64,000 nucleotides of DNA from Neoluteolibacter marinus (lineage in GTDB: Bacteria > Verrucomicrobiota > Verrucomicrobiia > Verrucomicrobiales > Akkermansiaceae), in the NCBI RefSeq assembly GCF_014904755.1, contig NZ_JACZFQ010000020.1:62001-126000 (forward strand), given 5' to 3'. Position 1 is the stretch's first letter. The number at the start of each line of letters is the position of its first letter. The notes beneath the pieces are model-generated. The model saw only the letters and a program-made list of their open reading frames with translations. It was not told the DNA's origin and searched no databases. Positions 40,935 through 50,385 of the stretch are shown here, in pieces. The position numbers and the translations under genes are program-made.

Positions 40935-40986
40935 TGTTCCTTTTGGGAGCAGGATGTCGTCAGTTCGAATCTGGCCGCCCCGACCA
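40935..40986 (+). tRNA. partial tRNA: 3' half only, possible attachment site
   Basis: A five-pair anticodon-type stem TGTTC/GAGCA encloses a seven-base loop CTTTTGG (anticodon position reads TTT, Lys, if genuine). It is followed by a 7-base variable region, a T arm with stem GTCAG/CTGGC and loop TTCGAAT, then CGCCCCG, discriminator A and encoded CCA (40984-40986). No matching 5' acceptor strand or D arm precedes it. It is therefore a tRNA 3' end left by integration at a tRNA gene or by a rearrangement. The anticodon reading is tentative because position 37 is G and the variable region is longer than usual. Confidence 0.5.
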
Positions 40987-41244
40987 CTTTTTCTTCCTGC
41001 CCGCCGGGGTCCCGTTTGGATCTCTTTTGCCCGGCAGTGATTTTTTGAACGGAGGGTTTTCCGTGGGTCGTTGATCGCACGATTTCGATTGCCGTTTGCA
41101 CGCAGATCGCCGGCTCCAAGTCATGCTCTTGAGGTGAAGGTGACTTGCGAATCGGGATCGTAAGTTTCTCTCCAGTAGTTGCTTGAGGTGGGTTGGGTGA
41201 TGCGGTCAGCCGAGGCAGGCACGACGGCTGCGATAGGTGCTGGC
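40987..41244. other. non-coding stretch before DUF2383 gene
   Basis: It begins with a T-rich run right after the tRNA CCA end and must contain the promoter of the next gene. I see no other gene here. Confidence 0.4.
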
Positions 41245-41706
41245 ATGGAAACCGAGCCACTCGTTCAAGCCCCTGCAAATGCCAGGATCAGTGCAGAGCT
41301 CCGCGACGCACTGGGCAGCTTTGCCAAGTCGACAAAAGGGTATCTTCTCGCGGCGGGAGCCATCGGCGATCCTGGGATCGCCGCGGCTTTCCGCTCGATC
41401 GCGGTGCAACGCGACCATCTCGCCGGATCGCTCGACGGATTCCGTGATGAAAGCGGAGCTGTCCGGACCGCGTCCGTGGATGAGGACGAGCGGTGGTGGT
41501 CGGAGGTCCAGGCCGGTGAATCCGGCGAGGGGAATCGCGCGCTGCTGGTCGAATGCTTGCGCCGCGAGAAGGAGCTCAAGAACGCGCTGCTCAAGGTGAT
41601 CATCGATCCGTCGGTGCCATCCGGACAGCTGGAATCCCTGCAAGCCGTCCTGGACCAGGTGATCGATACCGTTGCCGAACTCGAGGCGGCGGTGGGGACG
41701 ATTTGA
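41245..41706 (+). CDS. DUF2383/PA2169-family four-helix-bundle protein
   Basis: The 153-residue helical protein, started at ATG 41245, contains [50 protein letters not shown], the pattern of DUF2383 (PA2169) ferritin-like bundles, followed by a further long helix pair ([52 protein letters not shown]). The family is found in stress and envelope contexts and its function is not established. A DUF1328 membrane peptide gene lies 83 bases downstream, a common pairing for general stress loci. Confidence 0.7.
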   Translation: METEPLVQAPANARISAELRDALGSFAKSTKGYLLAAGAIGDPGIAAAFRSIAVQRDHLAGSLDGFRDESGAVRTASVDEDERWWSEVQAGESGEGNRALLVECLRREKELKNALLKVIIDPSVPSGQLESLQAVLDQVIDTVAELEAAVGTI

Positions 41707-41789
41707 ACCGAGCCATTTTCCCGGGGTGCTGGAACTGCCGGCGCAGCACCCCGGTCTTCCAAATCCGCCGGCAATCGAAAGGAACCACC

Positions 41790-41960
41790 ATGTTAAGTTG
41801 GGCAATTACATTCCTGATCCTGGCCCTCGTCGCGGCCGTATTGGGATTTGGCGGACTCGCAGGGGCTGCGGCCGGAATCGCGAAGATCTTGTTCTTCGTC
41901 TTCCTCGCGCTCCTGATCATTTCCGCGGTATCGCGCGCGGTGCGAGGGCAGAATCCTTGA
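41790..41960 (+). CDS. DUF1328-family small membrane protein
   Basis: The 56-residue protein [20 protein letters not shown] continues with [27 protein letters not shown], giving two transmembrane helices with the [17 protein letters not shown] segment typical of DUF1328 (YtjA-like) proteins. The ATG at 41790 has a good AAAGGA ribosome binding site 5 bases upstream; a longer in-frame start would remove the family's N-terminal fit. Such proteins are often induced in stationary phase or envelope stress; the role is unknown. Confidence 0.88.
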   Translation: MLSWAITFLILALVAAVLGFGGLAGAAAGIAKILFFVFLALLIISAVSRAVRGQNP

Positions 41961-42033
41961 ACCGACCGGCGTGTTGGCGCCACCTCCGGGAAAGTTCCGG
42001 AGTTGGCGCCGGTAAATCCGGGCGATGCCTGGA

Positions 42034-42525
42034 TCAAGCGGCCCGTGATGCGGGCAGCCAGCGTCCGAGCTCGTTGCGGAGCCCGCGTTTGATCGACCAG
42101 ATGTCGATCCGCGAATTCACAAGAAGCGTGGTTCTGGAGGGGGCGGAATACACGTAAAGTCCCCAGGCGGGACCGAAGCCCAGGAGCATCGAGAGCATCC
42201 GCGGAAACTCATCGCGGTCGCGGCTCTTGAACAAGTGACCGGGGGCAAGCCCGATCGGGCGTTCCTCCTGATGCTGGCATCGGTAGGCATCGAGCTTTTG
42301 CTGGTCCCTGGCATCGCAGGCGCCGTTCGGGGGAATCACCTCGATCAGCTTGGTTCCGTCCTTGGTCAGCAAGCGGGCGAGACTGTCGGCGAGGGCCAGG
42401 CGGGAAGAAGGATCGGCCGGCATTTCATACTCCCCGGCAATCGGGACGCCCGCTGCCAGCGGTTGGTGATGCATGCCTTGGCCGGTCAGCCACTTCTTGA
42501 TCTCGGAGCTCTTCAAACAGTGCAT
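42034..42525 (-). CDS. conserved-looking hypothetical protein
   Basis: The 163-residue protein is started at ATG 42525, giving MHCLKSSEIKKWLTGQGMHHQPLAAGVPIAGEYEMPADPSSRLALADSLARLLTKDGTKLIEVIPPNG. There is no signal peptide or membrane helix. The C-terminal half contains FPRMLSMLLGFGPAWGLYVYSAPSRTTLLVNSRIDIWSIKRGLR, suggesting a globular alpha/beta fold. I do not recognise the family. It stands alone, convergent with the DUF1328 gene. Base composition matches the neighbours. Confidence 0.55.
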   Translation of the reverse strand: MHCLKSSEIKKWLTGQGMHHQPLAAGVPIAGEYEMPADPSSRLALADSLARLLTKDGTKLIEVIPPNGACDARDQQKLDAYRCQHQEERPIGLAPGHLFKSRDRDEFPRMLSMLLGFGPAWGLYVYSAPSRTTLLVNSRIDIWSIKRGLRNELGRWLPASRAA

Positions 42526-42823
42526 TTTTCTGAGGGTTGGGAATGGGAAGCATGACGTGCGGCAGCAAGGCACCCGCCTTGAGCGCAACCCTTCGGGGAG
42601 CATCGGTCATGCCATCGGATGGTGTGCCGAACCTTTCCTGGAATTTTGGCCGACGACCGCCGGCCTGCGCGAAAACCGTGGATTTCCAGCCGGCCCGCAG
42701 CCCGTCCCAAGTCGCTCATGCTGCGCGAAAAAGAGGGGCGCAGCGGTCGTTTCGATGAACGAATCGATCGCGATTTCTTAATAAACACCGGGGTGGGGAA
42801 CGGGATTTGCTAAGGGGGATCGC
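42526..42823. other. 298-base gap before the XylR-type regulator gene
   Basis: This gap holds the promoters of the divergent hypothetical gene and the regulator gene. A run of A/T (TTTCTTAATAAACA around 42773) is the only visible promoter-like feature. Confidence 0.35.
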
Positions 42824-44122
42824 GTGTATCAGGGATCCATCGACCATTCAAGCATCGAGCTCTTCCAAGCCGCGGACGACGTGGCGGGCGGCGGGCTCGC
42901 GATGGCCGATGGCACGCCGGGCCTGGTGCCGTCGCAGACGCTCGGCCCGGCGGCGGGTGCAGTCGCACCGGCCTTTCCCTCCGCCAAGAGCCGGCGGGTC
43001 CTCTTCATCACCGATTTCTACCAGGAGGACATCCTCCTCGGGGTCGTGGATTACGCCCGCCACCGCAACTGGGAGCTGATCACCAACATGAGGTTCCACG
43101 GCATGTTCCCGTCGGAAACCGAAGCCGACGGGATCCTGGTGACCGGTCACAGCGAGCGGGTCCAGACCTGGATGAAGCGTTGGCAGGGGACCCATGCGGT
43201 TCACCTCGGGTTCGCTCCGCCGGAGATGACGGTGCCGTGGGTGGATGTCGACTACGACAAGGCGGCGCGTGCCGGCGCCCGCCACCTGATGGAGCTGGGC
43301 CATCTCAACTACGCTTTCTATTCGCTGGTCAACCTGCCGGACGCCGTGCGGATGCGGGAGTCCTTCATTGCCGAGCTCGAGGACGGCGGGCGGACCGCCA
43401 CCGTGCTCGATTTCGAGGAGGTCCACGGCGAGGAGACAATGTCGATTCCCCGCGAGGTGCGGCTGCGCTGGTTGGCGGACCGGCTTCACGAACTCAAAAA
43501 GCCGCTCGCGGTAATGTCCGACGACGATCGCCGTTCGCTCGAACTGGTGGCGGCGTGCGACATGCTGGGCCTCCGCATCCCCGAGGACGTGTCGATCCTC
43601 GGCTGTGAAAACCGCACGGTGGAAGTCAGCATGTCGAGGGTGCCGCTGTCGTCGGTGGACATGAACTGGCGGATGGTCGGCCGTGAAGGCGCCCGCCTGC
43701 TCGACGAGATGATGGAAGGCAAGGGCGCTGCCCATGACACCCGCGTGTCACCGCGCGGGGTGGTGGCCCGGGCTTCGACGGCAACCTTTGTCACCGAGAA
43801 TCCGGCGATCACCCGGACCTTGCTGCACATCCGCCAGCACGCCGCCCATTCCCTCAAGATGAATGACCTCGCCCGCATGGCCGGGATGGCGGAACGGCAG
43901 TTCCGCGCCGAGTTCAAACGGCTGGTCGGTCACAGCCCGCGGCGCGAGATCCACCGTGCCCGGCTGGCCACGGCAACGCGCTTGCTGCGTGACACCGAGC
44001 TCAAGCTGGATGCGATTGCCGTGGAGAGCGGATTCGGCAGTGCGAAGAAGCTCTGCGAGGTTTTCGCGGAAGATTACGCGATGACCCCGACCGCATGGCG
44101 GTTGCAGGCCCGCGAATCGTAG
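42824..44122 (+). CDS. XylR-type AraC-family transcriptional regulator
   Basis: The 432-residue protein starts at a GTG at 42824, though ATG 42902 is also possible and would remove a low-complexity leader. Residues about 55-330 form the LacI-like sugar-sensing domain (RRVLFITDFYQEDILLGVVDYARHRNWEL, VDVDYDKAARAGARHLMELGHLNYAFYS, DVSILGCENRTVEVSMSRVPLSSVDMNWRMVGREGARLLDEMM). The last 100 residues form the AraC helix-turn-helix pair (LKMNDLARMAGMAERQFRAEFKRLVGHSPRREIHRARLATATRLLRDTELKLDAIAVESGFGSAKKLCEVFAEDYAMTPTAWR). It lies upstream of a discoidin/lectin surface protein on the same strand and probably regulates it. Confidence 0.87.
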   Translation: MYQGSIDHSSIELFQAADDVAGGGLAMADGTPGLVPSQTLGPAAGAVAPAFPSAKSRRVLFITDFYQEDILLGVVDYARHRNWELITNMRFHGMFPSETEADGILVTGHSERVQTWMKRWQGTHAVHLGFAPPEMTVPWVDVDYDKAARAGARHLMELGHLNYAFYSLVNLPDAVRMRESFIAELEDGGRTATVLDFEEVHGEETMSIPREVRLRWLADRLHELKKPLAVMSDDDRRSLELVAACDMLGLRIPEDVSILGCENRTVEVSMSRVPLSSVDMNWRMVGREGARLLDEMMEGKGAAHDTRVSPRGVVARASTATFVTENPAITRTLLHIRQHAAHSLKMNDLARMAGMAERQFRAEFKRLVGHSPRREIHRARLATATRLLRDTELKLDAIAVESGFGSAKKLCEVFAEDYAMTPTAWRLQARES

Positions 44123-44339
44123 GGTTGGAAACCCGTCCGTGCGGATTGGCACGGGGTGCAAGGGGCTTGCGGTCAGCGTGTTGCCCGGAAAATGTCAAAG
44201 CCGGGAATCCTTTTGTCCAAAGCAAGGAATGCCCGGGCCTGACCGGTGCTGTTGGGGCCGTCGAACCGAGAGCAAGTCGCCCCTACGCCGACGCGTGAAC
44301 GCGCCTTGCAGCTTCCAACCAAAAAACACCATCCAACAC

Positions 44340-46916
44340 ATGAGTTCGATTCACTCGATTCCATCCACGCCGGCGACCCGGTCGCCGGAATCCCGGAAAG
44401 CCGGCTTGATCGCGGCCGTTCTGATCGCCGGTGCACTGCCGACCTCGCTATCCGCCGCCGGAACGGAGTTCTCGTACCAGTACTTCCGCTTCGAGCCGGT
44501 CAAGGCGTACAACAGCAACGGCAGCATCCAGCTCGCGGAATTCACCTTCTCCTACCAGGGCACCGTCCTGAACCTGAACAACCGCGACGGCAGCGGTGTC
44601 GATGTGGTGCCCGTCTCGGTCACTTCCGGTGGCCAGGATCCGAACGGCGCCGAGGGTCCCGGCAAAGTGATCGACGGCAAGCCGCTGGTGACCGGCGACA
44701 CTGCCAACCACACCAAGTGGTACCAGGGTGACCCGTTCAACATCGCCAACGCGCTGACCTTCGATTTCGGCGCGGGAACTCCCGTGACGGTGGACGCGTA
44801 CAACTTCTGCACCGGCAACGACAGCGTCGGCTACAACCGCACGCCGGTGTCGTGGCGGGTCTCGGGCAGTAACGATGGCGCGACCTGGGACGTGCTGGAC
44901 ATCCGGAGCGACTATCCGGTCGTCAATGCCAACTACACCTACCAGGCGGGCTTCGACCTGCCGGTGGGTATTCCGCCGGTGATCAATTCCTTCAGTGTGC
45001 TCAACACGCCGTTCGAGGGGACCGCCGCGATCATCAAGAACGGAGAGTCGGTGACCCTGGAGTGGGACACCCAGTACGGCGACACCGTCACCCTCTTCGA
45101 AGGGCCGGGCTCGACGACCGAGGCTGACTTCGACCTGAAGGTCGTCAGTCCGCCGGACAACTCGACGACCGCCTACACCCTGGTGGTGGAATCCGATCCA
45201 TTGCCCCCGGCGATCCAGACCCAGCTGGTGCGCACCGTCGAAGGCGGCACCGAGACATTCCAGTACGTGCGCTTCAAGATCACCCAGCGCCGGGGTGGCG
45301 GCACCGCCGGTCTGGTCCAGATGGGCGAGTTCGAATTCTACAACGGCGACAGCACGCTGCCGGAGAACAAGGTGCCGGTCGTCCTTGCGACCAATCCGGG
45401 CGGAAGCAACAGCGCGCCCGAAAGCACCTCCAACGAGAAGGTGGAGAAGCTGGTCGACGGCGACTACGGAACCAAGTGGCTCGACGGCAACAACCAGGCG
45501 GTCATCTTCGACTTTGGCAGCCAGGTCTCGTTCGACCGCTACCTCTTCGTCACCGGCAACGATGCCCCCGACCGCGATGCGGTCATGTGGTCGCTCGAAG
45601 GAAGCAACGACGGCTCCACCTGGGAGCTCATCGAGAACGTCGACTTCACCTACCCGACGCCGCTGACCCGCGGTGCCACCACCCGCGAGATCCCGCTTCC
45701 CGGCGCTTCGCTGCCGGCCCAGATCGACCTCTTCACCGGCAACACCGCGACCTTGATCGCGGGTGAACCGTTGACCCTCACCTACGCCACCCAAGCCGCC
45801 AGCACGGTGTCGATCGATCAAGGCGTGCCCGCGCTCGGATCCACCTCCGGCAGCGTGGTCGTGATGCCGACCGAAGACACGCTCTACACCCTCACCGCGG
45901 AGTCCGGGCTTCCCGGCAATTCCGCCACCGCCACCTTCCAGGTCACGGTGATCGATGATCCGGGCGTCGACTCCATCGCCTACGACGACTTCACCGAGGC
46001 CGGGGCCGAGATCGCCCTGGTCGGAAGCTCCACGCTGACCACCGACCGTCTGCGGATCACCCCCGAACTCGGCGGCCAGCAAGGCGCGGCATGGTTCCTG
46101 AAGAAACAGGATGTCACGGGCGGCTTCGAAGCGAGCTTCGGGATGAGCCTCAACCAGGAAGATCCCAACGGCTTTGTTCCCGCGGACGGCCTGGCCTTCG
46201 TCGTCCAGAACGCGGCGGGTGGAACCACCACGCTGGGCGCCGGTGAAAACGGCGTCGCGGAGAACGCGCTGAGCATCAAGTTCAAGTCCTTCGGCTTCAC
46301 CTACGAGGCGGCCTCCGCCCTCGAGGTGCGGGTTGGAACCACGGTCATCGCCAGCCGCGCCATCGGCCTGACCCCCGGCGTCGAGCTCTACGGCGTGCCC
46401 GGCCATCCCTACACCCTCGGCTCGCTGGCCACGGATCCCGCTTACCGGATCCGCGTGGTCTACATGCCCGGTGACCTCGACGTCTACTTCGACGGCATCG
46501 CCATCGTGCAGAACGTCGACGTCGACCTGGAGGCGATCGGTGCGGCCGACGCCGAAGGCAAGTCATACTTCGGCTTCACCGCCCGCACCGGCGGGAACAT
46601 CCAGAACAGCGACATCACCGACTGGAAGGTCGCGCTGGGCGACTTCTCCGCGCTGCCGCCCTTCGGCATGGTGAAGACCCTCTTCAAGGACACCAACGGC
46701 GACAGTCTCCCCGACACGGTCGACCTCGTGTGGAACTCCGAAGACGGGATCTTCTACGACGTCACCCGCTCCCTCGACCTGGACAATAGCGCGCCCTGGG
46801 AGCTGATCAGCTCCGAGATCGGTGTCGATGGCCAGCTCGGGATCTCGATCAACTACGAGTCGATCTTCGACCCCGCGGTCCGGGCCTTCTTCCGGATCGA
46901 GGAGTCCGAGTTCTAA
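44340..46916 (+). CDS. exported protein with two discoidin-like and one lectin-like domain
   Basis: The 858-residue protein starts at ATG 44340; a signal peptide follows after a short polar leader (RKAGLIAAVLIAGALPTSLSAA). Two F5/8C-like domains are visible: residues about 40-190 (FRFEPVKAYNSNGSIQLAEFTF, GNDSVGYNRTPVSWRVSGSNDGATWDVLD) and about 300-460 (FQYVRFKITQRRGGGTAGLVQMGEFEFY, TKWLDGNNQAVIFDFGSQVSFDRYLFVTGNDAPDRDAVMWSLEGSNDGSTWELIE). Residues about 540-770 resemble an L-type lectin (RLRITPELGGQQGAAWFLKKQDVTGGFEASFGM, GLAFVVQN). The C-terminus has a DTNGDSLPDTVDLVW calcium loop and ends FFRIEESEF. It is probably a carbohydrate-binding surface protein. The Verru_Chthon cassette A gene starts 42 bases later. 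Confidence 0.8.
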   Translation: MSSIHSIPSTPATRSPESRKAGLIAAVLIAGALPTSLSAAGTEFSYQYFRFEPVKAYNSNGSIQLAEFTFSYQGTVLNLNNRDGSGVDVVPVSVTSGGQDPNGAEGPGKVIDGKPLVTGDTANHTKWYQGDPFNIANALTFDFGAGTPVTVDAYNFCTGNDSVGYNRTPVSWRVSGSNDGATWDVLDIRSDYPVVNANYTYQAGFDLPVGIPPVINSFSVLNTPFEGTAAIIKNGESVTLEWDTQYGDTVTLFEGPGSTTEADFDLKVVSPPDNSTTAYTLVVESDPLPPAIQTQLVRTVEGGTETFQYVRFKITQRRGGGTAGLVQMGEFEFYNGDSTLPENKVPVVLATNPGGSNSAPESTSNEKVEKLVDGDYGTKWLDGNNQAVIFDFGSQVSFDRYLFVTGNDAPDRDAVMWSLEGSNDGSTWELIENVDFTYPTPLTRGATTREIPLPGASLPAQIDLFTGNTATLIAGEPLTLTYATQAASTVSIDQGVPALGSTSGSVVVMPTEDTLYTLTAESGLPGNSATATFQVTVIDDPGVDSIAYDDFTEAGAEIALVGSSTLTTDRLRITPELGGQQGAAWFLKKQDVTGGFEASFGMSLNQEDPNGFVPADGLAFVVQNAAGGTTTLGAGENGVAENALSIKFKSFGFTYEAASALEVRVGTTVIASRAIGLTPGVELYGVPGHPYTLGSLATDPAYRIRVVYMPGDLDVYFDGIAIVQNVDVDLEAIGAADAEGKSYFGFTARTGGNIQNSDITDWKVALGDFSALPPFGMVKTLFKDTNGDSLPDTVDLVWNSEDGIFYDVTRSLDLDNSAPWELISSEIGVDGQLGISINYESIFDPAVRAFFRIEESEF

Positions 46917-46958
46917 CGCACACCGCATCCCGTCCTCACCCGTCACACCCGCACTCCA

Positions 46959-49900
46959 ATGAAACGACCGAACTGGAAACCTGCAGGTCAAGGGTTCGCC
47001 CTGGTGGTCACGCTCTCCATGATGGTCTTGCTGACCATCCTGGCGGTCGGCTTGCTCTCGCTCAGCACGGTCTCGCTGCGCTCGGCCTCGTCCGGCCAGG
47101 TGCGGCAGATCGCCGAGGCGAACGCAAGGCTGGCCCTGACGCTGGCCCTTGGCAACCTGCAGAAGTCGCTGGGGGATGACCGGCGTGTGACGGCGGACGC
47201 CGCGATCCTCGGGAAGGGCGACCAGGAGTCGGCCCGACCCAGGCTTGTCGGGGTCTGGGACTCGGCGACCAGCGACCTGCTGGAGAAGCCGACGGCGAAG
47301 GATAAGGTCCCCTACGACTCTTGGAAGAAGGACCTGTTCAAGACCTGGTTGGTGTCTTCCAAGGAGCCGGAGGCTCTGAAGGACACCGGCTATGCGGAAT
47401 CGGCCGCGTCGGGCGAAAGCCTGGCATTGTTCAACGAGAAGCGCGACGGCTTCGACCTGCGCGCGGAGAAAGTCGAGCTCGGCGGTGAGGGCGGCACGCT
47501 GGCCTGGGCGGTGGTCCAGGAGGGCGACAAGGCCCACATCAGCCTGCCGGGCGAAGCTCCGGAGGAGATCAACGACGTGCTGCAGGCTCCGATGCACCCG
47601 AACCTCGCGCTGTCGGACGTCGCGACCCAGCCGGAGGACGGCTGGCGGCAGCGGGCGGCCAAGGTGATCTCCCTGCAGCAGTCGGTGCTCGATTCCGAGT
47701 ATGGGATGGGAACCGATGATGTTCCCAAGCTCGGCGCCGACTACACGACCCTGTCGCGCGGCGTCATCGCCGATGTCGCGCACGGCGGTCTCAAGACCGA
47801 CCTGAACCTGGCCTTCGAGCTGGGCGACGACGACTTCGCCAAGTCCTCGTGGGACGGCCTTCCCAATCCTTTCCGCGGCGGCAGCGGCGAACTGCCGATG
47901 CATGGTCAGGTCGGGACCGGCCAGCCGGTCTACACCACGCTCAGCTACGGCACCGTCACCAACACCCAGCGCTTTCCGGTGGGATCGGCTCCCACCTTCG
48001 ACATGCTGCGGTCGCACTACCGCGCCTATCGTCATCTCTACAAGACCGACGGGGTCGCCACCGCCTTCGAGCGCCCGCAGGTGAACCAGGCCTGGTCGCG
48101 CAGCATGGGCGCGGTCTATCCGGCTCCGCGCGGCAGCGAGACCGCGGTCACCCCGGTGCTCGACCGCATGATGTATCTCCTCAACCTGTGGGCCGACAGT
48201 TCCGGCACCCCGTGGCTGGTCATCACGCCGGTGATCACGCTGTGGAATCCGCACAACGTGGCGATCGAGAGCGAGGGCTACGTCGCTTATCCCTGGGTGG
48301 ACATCCCGATCTATCTCGACTTCACGATCCGCTCCCGCGGCACGGTCAAAGAACAGAAGGGGACCTACCTTTCCCACCTGATCGGCAGCGGTCGCGTGCG
48401 CCAGGGGGAGGGTCGCCAGCTGGAGCCGTACTTCTTCTGCAACATCACCGCCGACGGCAGCGGCAACACCAGCAATCCGGTCAGGCTCGAACCCGGCGAG
48501 ATCCGCATCTTCGTTCCGACCGAGACCAAACCGCGGCTCTACCAGCGGCTTTCCGGTGAGGAGGAACGGATCTGGAACATGCGCCCGGTCGAAAACATCG
48601 ACCAGCTCAAGCTGGGCGGCGGGGTCGGGATCGACACGACCCTCGGCATGTATCCGGGGCCGCAGTCGAAGCTCGGGGTCGGCGACACCCTGGAGTGCCG
48701 CTTCACCTTCCAGCCCGACGTCTACCACTACTTCACCACCCTCGAGGACTCCGCCCGCATCAAGGACCCGAAGGCCAAGGGCACCGTGATCAACGAGGTA
48801 CAGCTCTACAAGGGCAGCCCGACGGTCGCGTTCTCCAGCACCCGCTACACCCACTTCGGCAGCTCGGCCCCGAAGCTGGTCGGCGTGCTTGAAACCTATC
48901 ACCGCACCGCGCTCCAGCCGGGCCAGGAAGCGGATATCGTCCATGCGGTGAACACCCGCCAGCGCTACATCAACTCGGCGGTCTCGGGTTCCACCTTCCT
49001 CGCCGGTCCCCACTACAACTCCAACATGCGCCAGGGCACCACGCTCGCGGGCCTCGGCCTGGAAACGTCATCGGACGGCAAGCGCGGCTTCTACGGCGCC
49101 AACAACAGCGCCAGCCAGGGCCGCGACCGGATGGTCTTGTTCGATGTCGCCCGCCAGGCACCGCTCTCGCTCGCCTCGTTCCAGAACGCCGACCTCAGCG
49201 ACACCGCCTTCTCGCCGTCCAACCAGTTCGGCAACTCCTGGGCCTCGCCCTACCTCGAGCGCGAGAGCGTCGGGCGGGTCGTGCGTTCGACCTCCACCGG
49301 CGACCGGATCTATCCCGGCGGCCTCGGGGTCTACGACCACTCCTGGTTGCAGAACGAGGCGCTGTGGGACCGCTTCTTCCTGTCCTCGATCTCCCCGGTG
49401 GTTTCCCTGCGCACCGGCTCCGGATCGGCCGGCGTCTACAACGGCGACCAGGTTTCGGAGGACAAGCCGCTGAAGCGGGTGATCGACGAGTGGGTGGATT
49501 CGCCATCGGAAAACCCGCTGCGCAACCCGCGGCATCTCCTTCACACCGGGGCCACGCCGCGGGATGAAATCAAGGAGCTGCTCGAAGGCGATGCCGGCAG
49601 CCTCCATGCGGCGGCCCACCTGATGGTCGACGGTCCCTTCAATGTGAACTCCACCAATGTCGGCGCGTGGCGGGCGATGCTCGCCAGCTTGCGGGGAGAG
49701 AAATTCGAAACCGAACAATCGACCGGCGGTCGCACCGTCCACGATCCGGGCGACAAGACCCCGGCTCCGCGCCTCCGCGTGCCGGCGGGCGAGTCCGGGG
49801 ACGAATGGGAGGGCTTCCGCGAATTGACCGACGAGCAGATCGAGCGGCTCGCCGAGGAGATCGTCGTCGAGGTCAAGACCCGCGGCCCGTTCCAGTCGCT

Positions 49901-50363
49901 CGCCGAATTCGTGAACCGCCGCGTCGAGGACGGTGAACTCGGCCTGAAAGGCGCCCTCCAGGCGGCGATCGATCGCGCCGGCCTGAACGACCAGATGCGC
50001 CTCACGACTTTCAGCACCACCCATTTCTTCGAGCCGGAGAACCTGCCCGATCCGCACACCGGCATCGGTCTCGCCGGCTGGCTGACCCAGGCCGACCTGC
50101 TCGGTCCGCTGGCACCGGTGATCACGGTGCGCTCGGACACCTTCCGCATCCGCGGCTATGGCGAGGCCCTCGATGCCCAGGGCAAGGTGCTCGCCCGCGC
50201 CACCTGCGAGGCGGTCGTCCAGCGCGTTCCCGAGTGGCTCGATCCCGCCGACGACGCGGTCGTCCATCCCGATTCCCTCGAGTCCGAGATCAACAAGACC
50301 TTCGGCCGCCGGTTCGAGGTCGTGTCCTTCCGGATGCTTTCGTCGCAAGAACTCGACGCCTGA
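46959..50363 (+). CDS. Verru_Chthon cassette protein A
   Basis: The 1,134-residue protein begins with a pilin-like N-terminal helix (GFALVVTLSMMVLLTILAVGLLSLSTVSLRSASSGQVRQIAEANARLALTLALGNLQKSLGDD), as in the Verru_Chthon cassette A family of Verrucomicrobia and Chthoniobacterales. Further family-like blocks are RPRLVGVWDS, AYRHLYKTDGV, LLNLWADSSGTPWLVITPVITLWNPHNV, GPFNVNSTNVGAWRAMLASLRG and RTTFSTTHFFEPENL-like LTTFSTTHFFEPENL. The pilin-type N-terminus suggests secretion through a type II/IV pilus-like pathway. The usual cassette proteins B, C and D are not adjacent. A 235-residue exported partner follows 22 bases downstream. Confidence 0.88.
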   Translation: MKRPNWKPAGQGFALVVTLSMMVLLTILAVGLLSLSTVSLRSASSGQVRQIAEANARLALTLALGNLQKSLGDDRRVTADAAILGKGDQESARPRLVGVWDSATSDLLEKPTAKDKVPYDSWKKDLFKTWLVSSKEPEALKDTGYAESAASGESLALFNEKRDGFDLRAEKVELGGEGGTLAWAVVQEGDKAHISLPGEAPEEINDVLQAPMHPNLALSDVATQPEDGWRQRAAKVISLQQSVLDSEYGMGTDDVPKLGADYTTLSRGVIADVAHGGLKTDLNLAFELGDDDFAKSSWDGLPNPFRGGSGELPMHGQVGTGQPVYTTLSYGTVTNTQRFPVGSAPTFDMLRSHYRAYRHLYKTDGVATAFERPQVNQAWSRSMGAVYPAPRGSETAVTPVLDRMMYLLNLWADSSGTPWLVITPVITLWNPHNVAIESEGYVAYPWVDIPIYLDFTIRSRGTVKEQKGTYLSHLIGSGRVRQGEGRQLEPYFFCNITADGSGNTSNPVRLEPGEIRIFVPTETKPRLYQRLSGEEERIWNMRPVENIDQLKLGGGVGIDTTLGMYPGPQSKLGVGDTLECRFTFQPDVYHYFTTLEDSARIKDPKAKGTVINEVQLYKGSPTVAFSSTRYTHFGSSAPKLVGVLETYHRTALQPGQEADIVHAVNTRQRYINSAVSGSTFLAGPHYNSNMRQGTTLAGLGLETSSDGKRGFYGANNSASQGRDRMVLFDVARQAPLSLASFQNADLSDTAFSPSNQFGNSWASPYLERESVGRVVRSTSTGDRIYPGGLGVYDHSWLQNEALWDRFFLSSISPVVSLRTGSGSAGVYNGDQVSEDKPLKRVIDEWVDSPSENPLRNPRHLLHTGATPRDEIKELLEGDAGSLHAAAHLMVDGPFNVNSTNVGAWRAMLASLRGEKFETEQSTGGRTVHDPGDKTPAPRLRVPAGESGDEWEGFRELTDEQIERLAEEIVVEVKTRGPFQSLAEFVNRRVEDGELGLKGALQAAIDRAGLNDQMRLTTFSTTHFFEPENLPDPHTGIGLAGWLTQADLLGPLAPVITVRSDTFRIRGYGEALDAQGKVLARATCEAVVQRVPEWLDPADDAVVHPDSLESEINKTFGRRFEVVSFRMLSSQELDA

Positions 50364-50385
50364 TCACCCTATATCCACCGACTCC

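Noticed and set aside
40829-41278. Minus-strand frame containing GAARFELTTSC
   Set aside because: This peptide is the common false translation of the antisense of a tRNA T arm and acceptor end, and it coincides with the tRNA fragment at 40935-40986.
44448-46406. A 652-codon open frame antisense to the discoidin/lectin gene
   Set aside because: No recognisable domain, and the plus-strand gene has signal peptide and domains in order.
46563-49013. An 816-codon open frame antisense to the Verru_Chthon cassette A gene
   Set aside because: No domain or signal peptide; composition is that of a codon-position shadow of the cassette A gene.
49068-50348. A 426-codon open frame antisense to the end of the cassette A gene
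   Set aside because: Shadow of the plus-strand gene; no motif.
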